Source: an uncultured Ruminococcus sp.
GTDB taxonomy: Bacteria > Bacillota > Clostridia > Oscillospirales > Ruminococcaceae
Reading direction: 5' to 3'
DNA: 5,461 bases
Assembly: GCA_947174965.1 (NCBI GenBank)
Contig: CAMWKY010000162.1
Span: 1-5,461, forward strand
Shown: in pieces, positions 5,393 to 5,461 of the stretch
How the letters are laid out: each line of letters starts with the position of its first letter
Position numbering within the stretch: the stretch's first letter is position 1
Position numbers and translations under genes: made by a program
The notes under the pieces: model-generated
Databases searched by the model: none
Told to the model about the DNA's origin: nothing
Seen by the model: only the letters and a program-made list of their open reading frames with translations

Positions 5393-5461
5393 ATTTTAAA
5401 AAAACAGGTTTTGTTACTTCATAGTAATATGATGACTGTTTATTATTTTGATGTTCTTTTT

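Overview
This AT-rich window looks like an ordinary chromosomal stretch of a Gram-positive anaerobe of the class Clostridia, probably Ruminococcus or a relative. That placement is an inference. It rests on tRNA genes with encoded CCA ends, strong GGAGG ribosome binding sites at nearly every gene, a BspA-type leucine-rich-repeat lipoprotein and small acidic lipoproteins of the kind common in gut Ruminococcaceae. I see no mobile element, CRISPR array, phage gene or rRNA.

Layout. Positions 1-85 are a gene-free leader. At the extreme left, a minus-strand Shine-Dalgarno sequence suggests a divergent gene starting just outside the window. Positions 86-554 hold three plus-strand tRNA genes: Pro(TGG), Thr(TGT) and Tyr(GTA). 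The first two each have their own near-perfect sigma-A promoter. The array ends in an intrinsic terminator at 529-554. A small orphan gene follows (636-1001).

From 1046 to 5335 lie five closely spaced plus-strand genes with gaps of 28, 11, 9 and 18 bases and no internal terminator or convincing promoter. In order they are typA/bipA (ribosome-associated translational GTPase), a BspA-LRR lipoprotein, two lipoproteins that look like diverged tandem paralogues, and a bacterial MIF/phenylpyruvate-tautomerase-family protein. A strong hairpin terminator at 5359-5392 closes the run.

How they work together. The tRNA array and typA both serve translation. The three lipoproteins should sit on the outer face of the membrane, while the MIF-like protein has no export signal. 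No pathway obviously links the GTPase, the lipoproteins and the tautomerase, so the grouping may only reflect read-through from typA.

I did not find a convincing new biological system. The most noteworthy points are the lipoprotein/tautomerase run behind typA, the diverged lipoprotein pair, a tRNA-Tyr with C at the normally invariant T-loop position 55, and the twin tRNA promoters with a shared leader motif.
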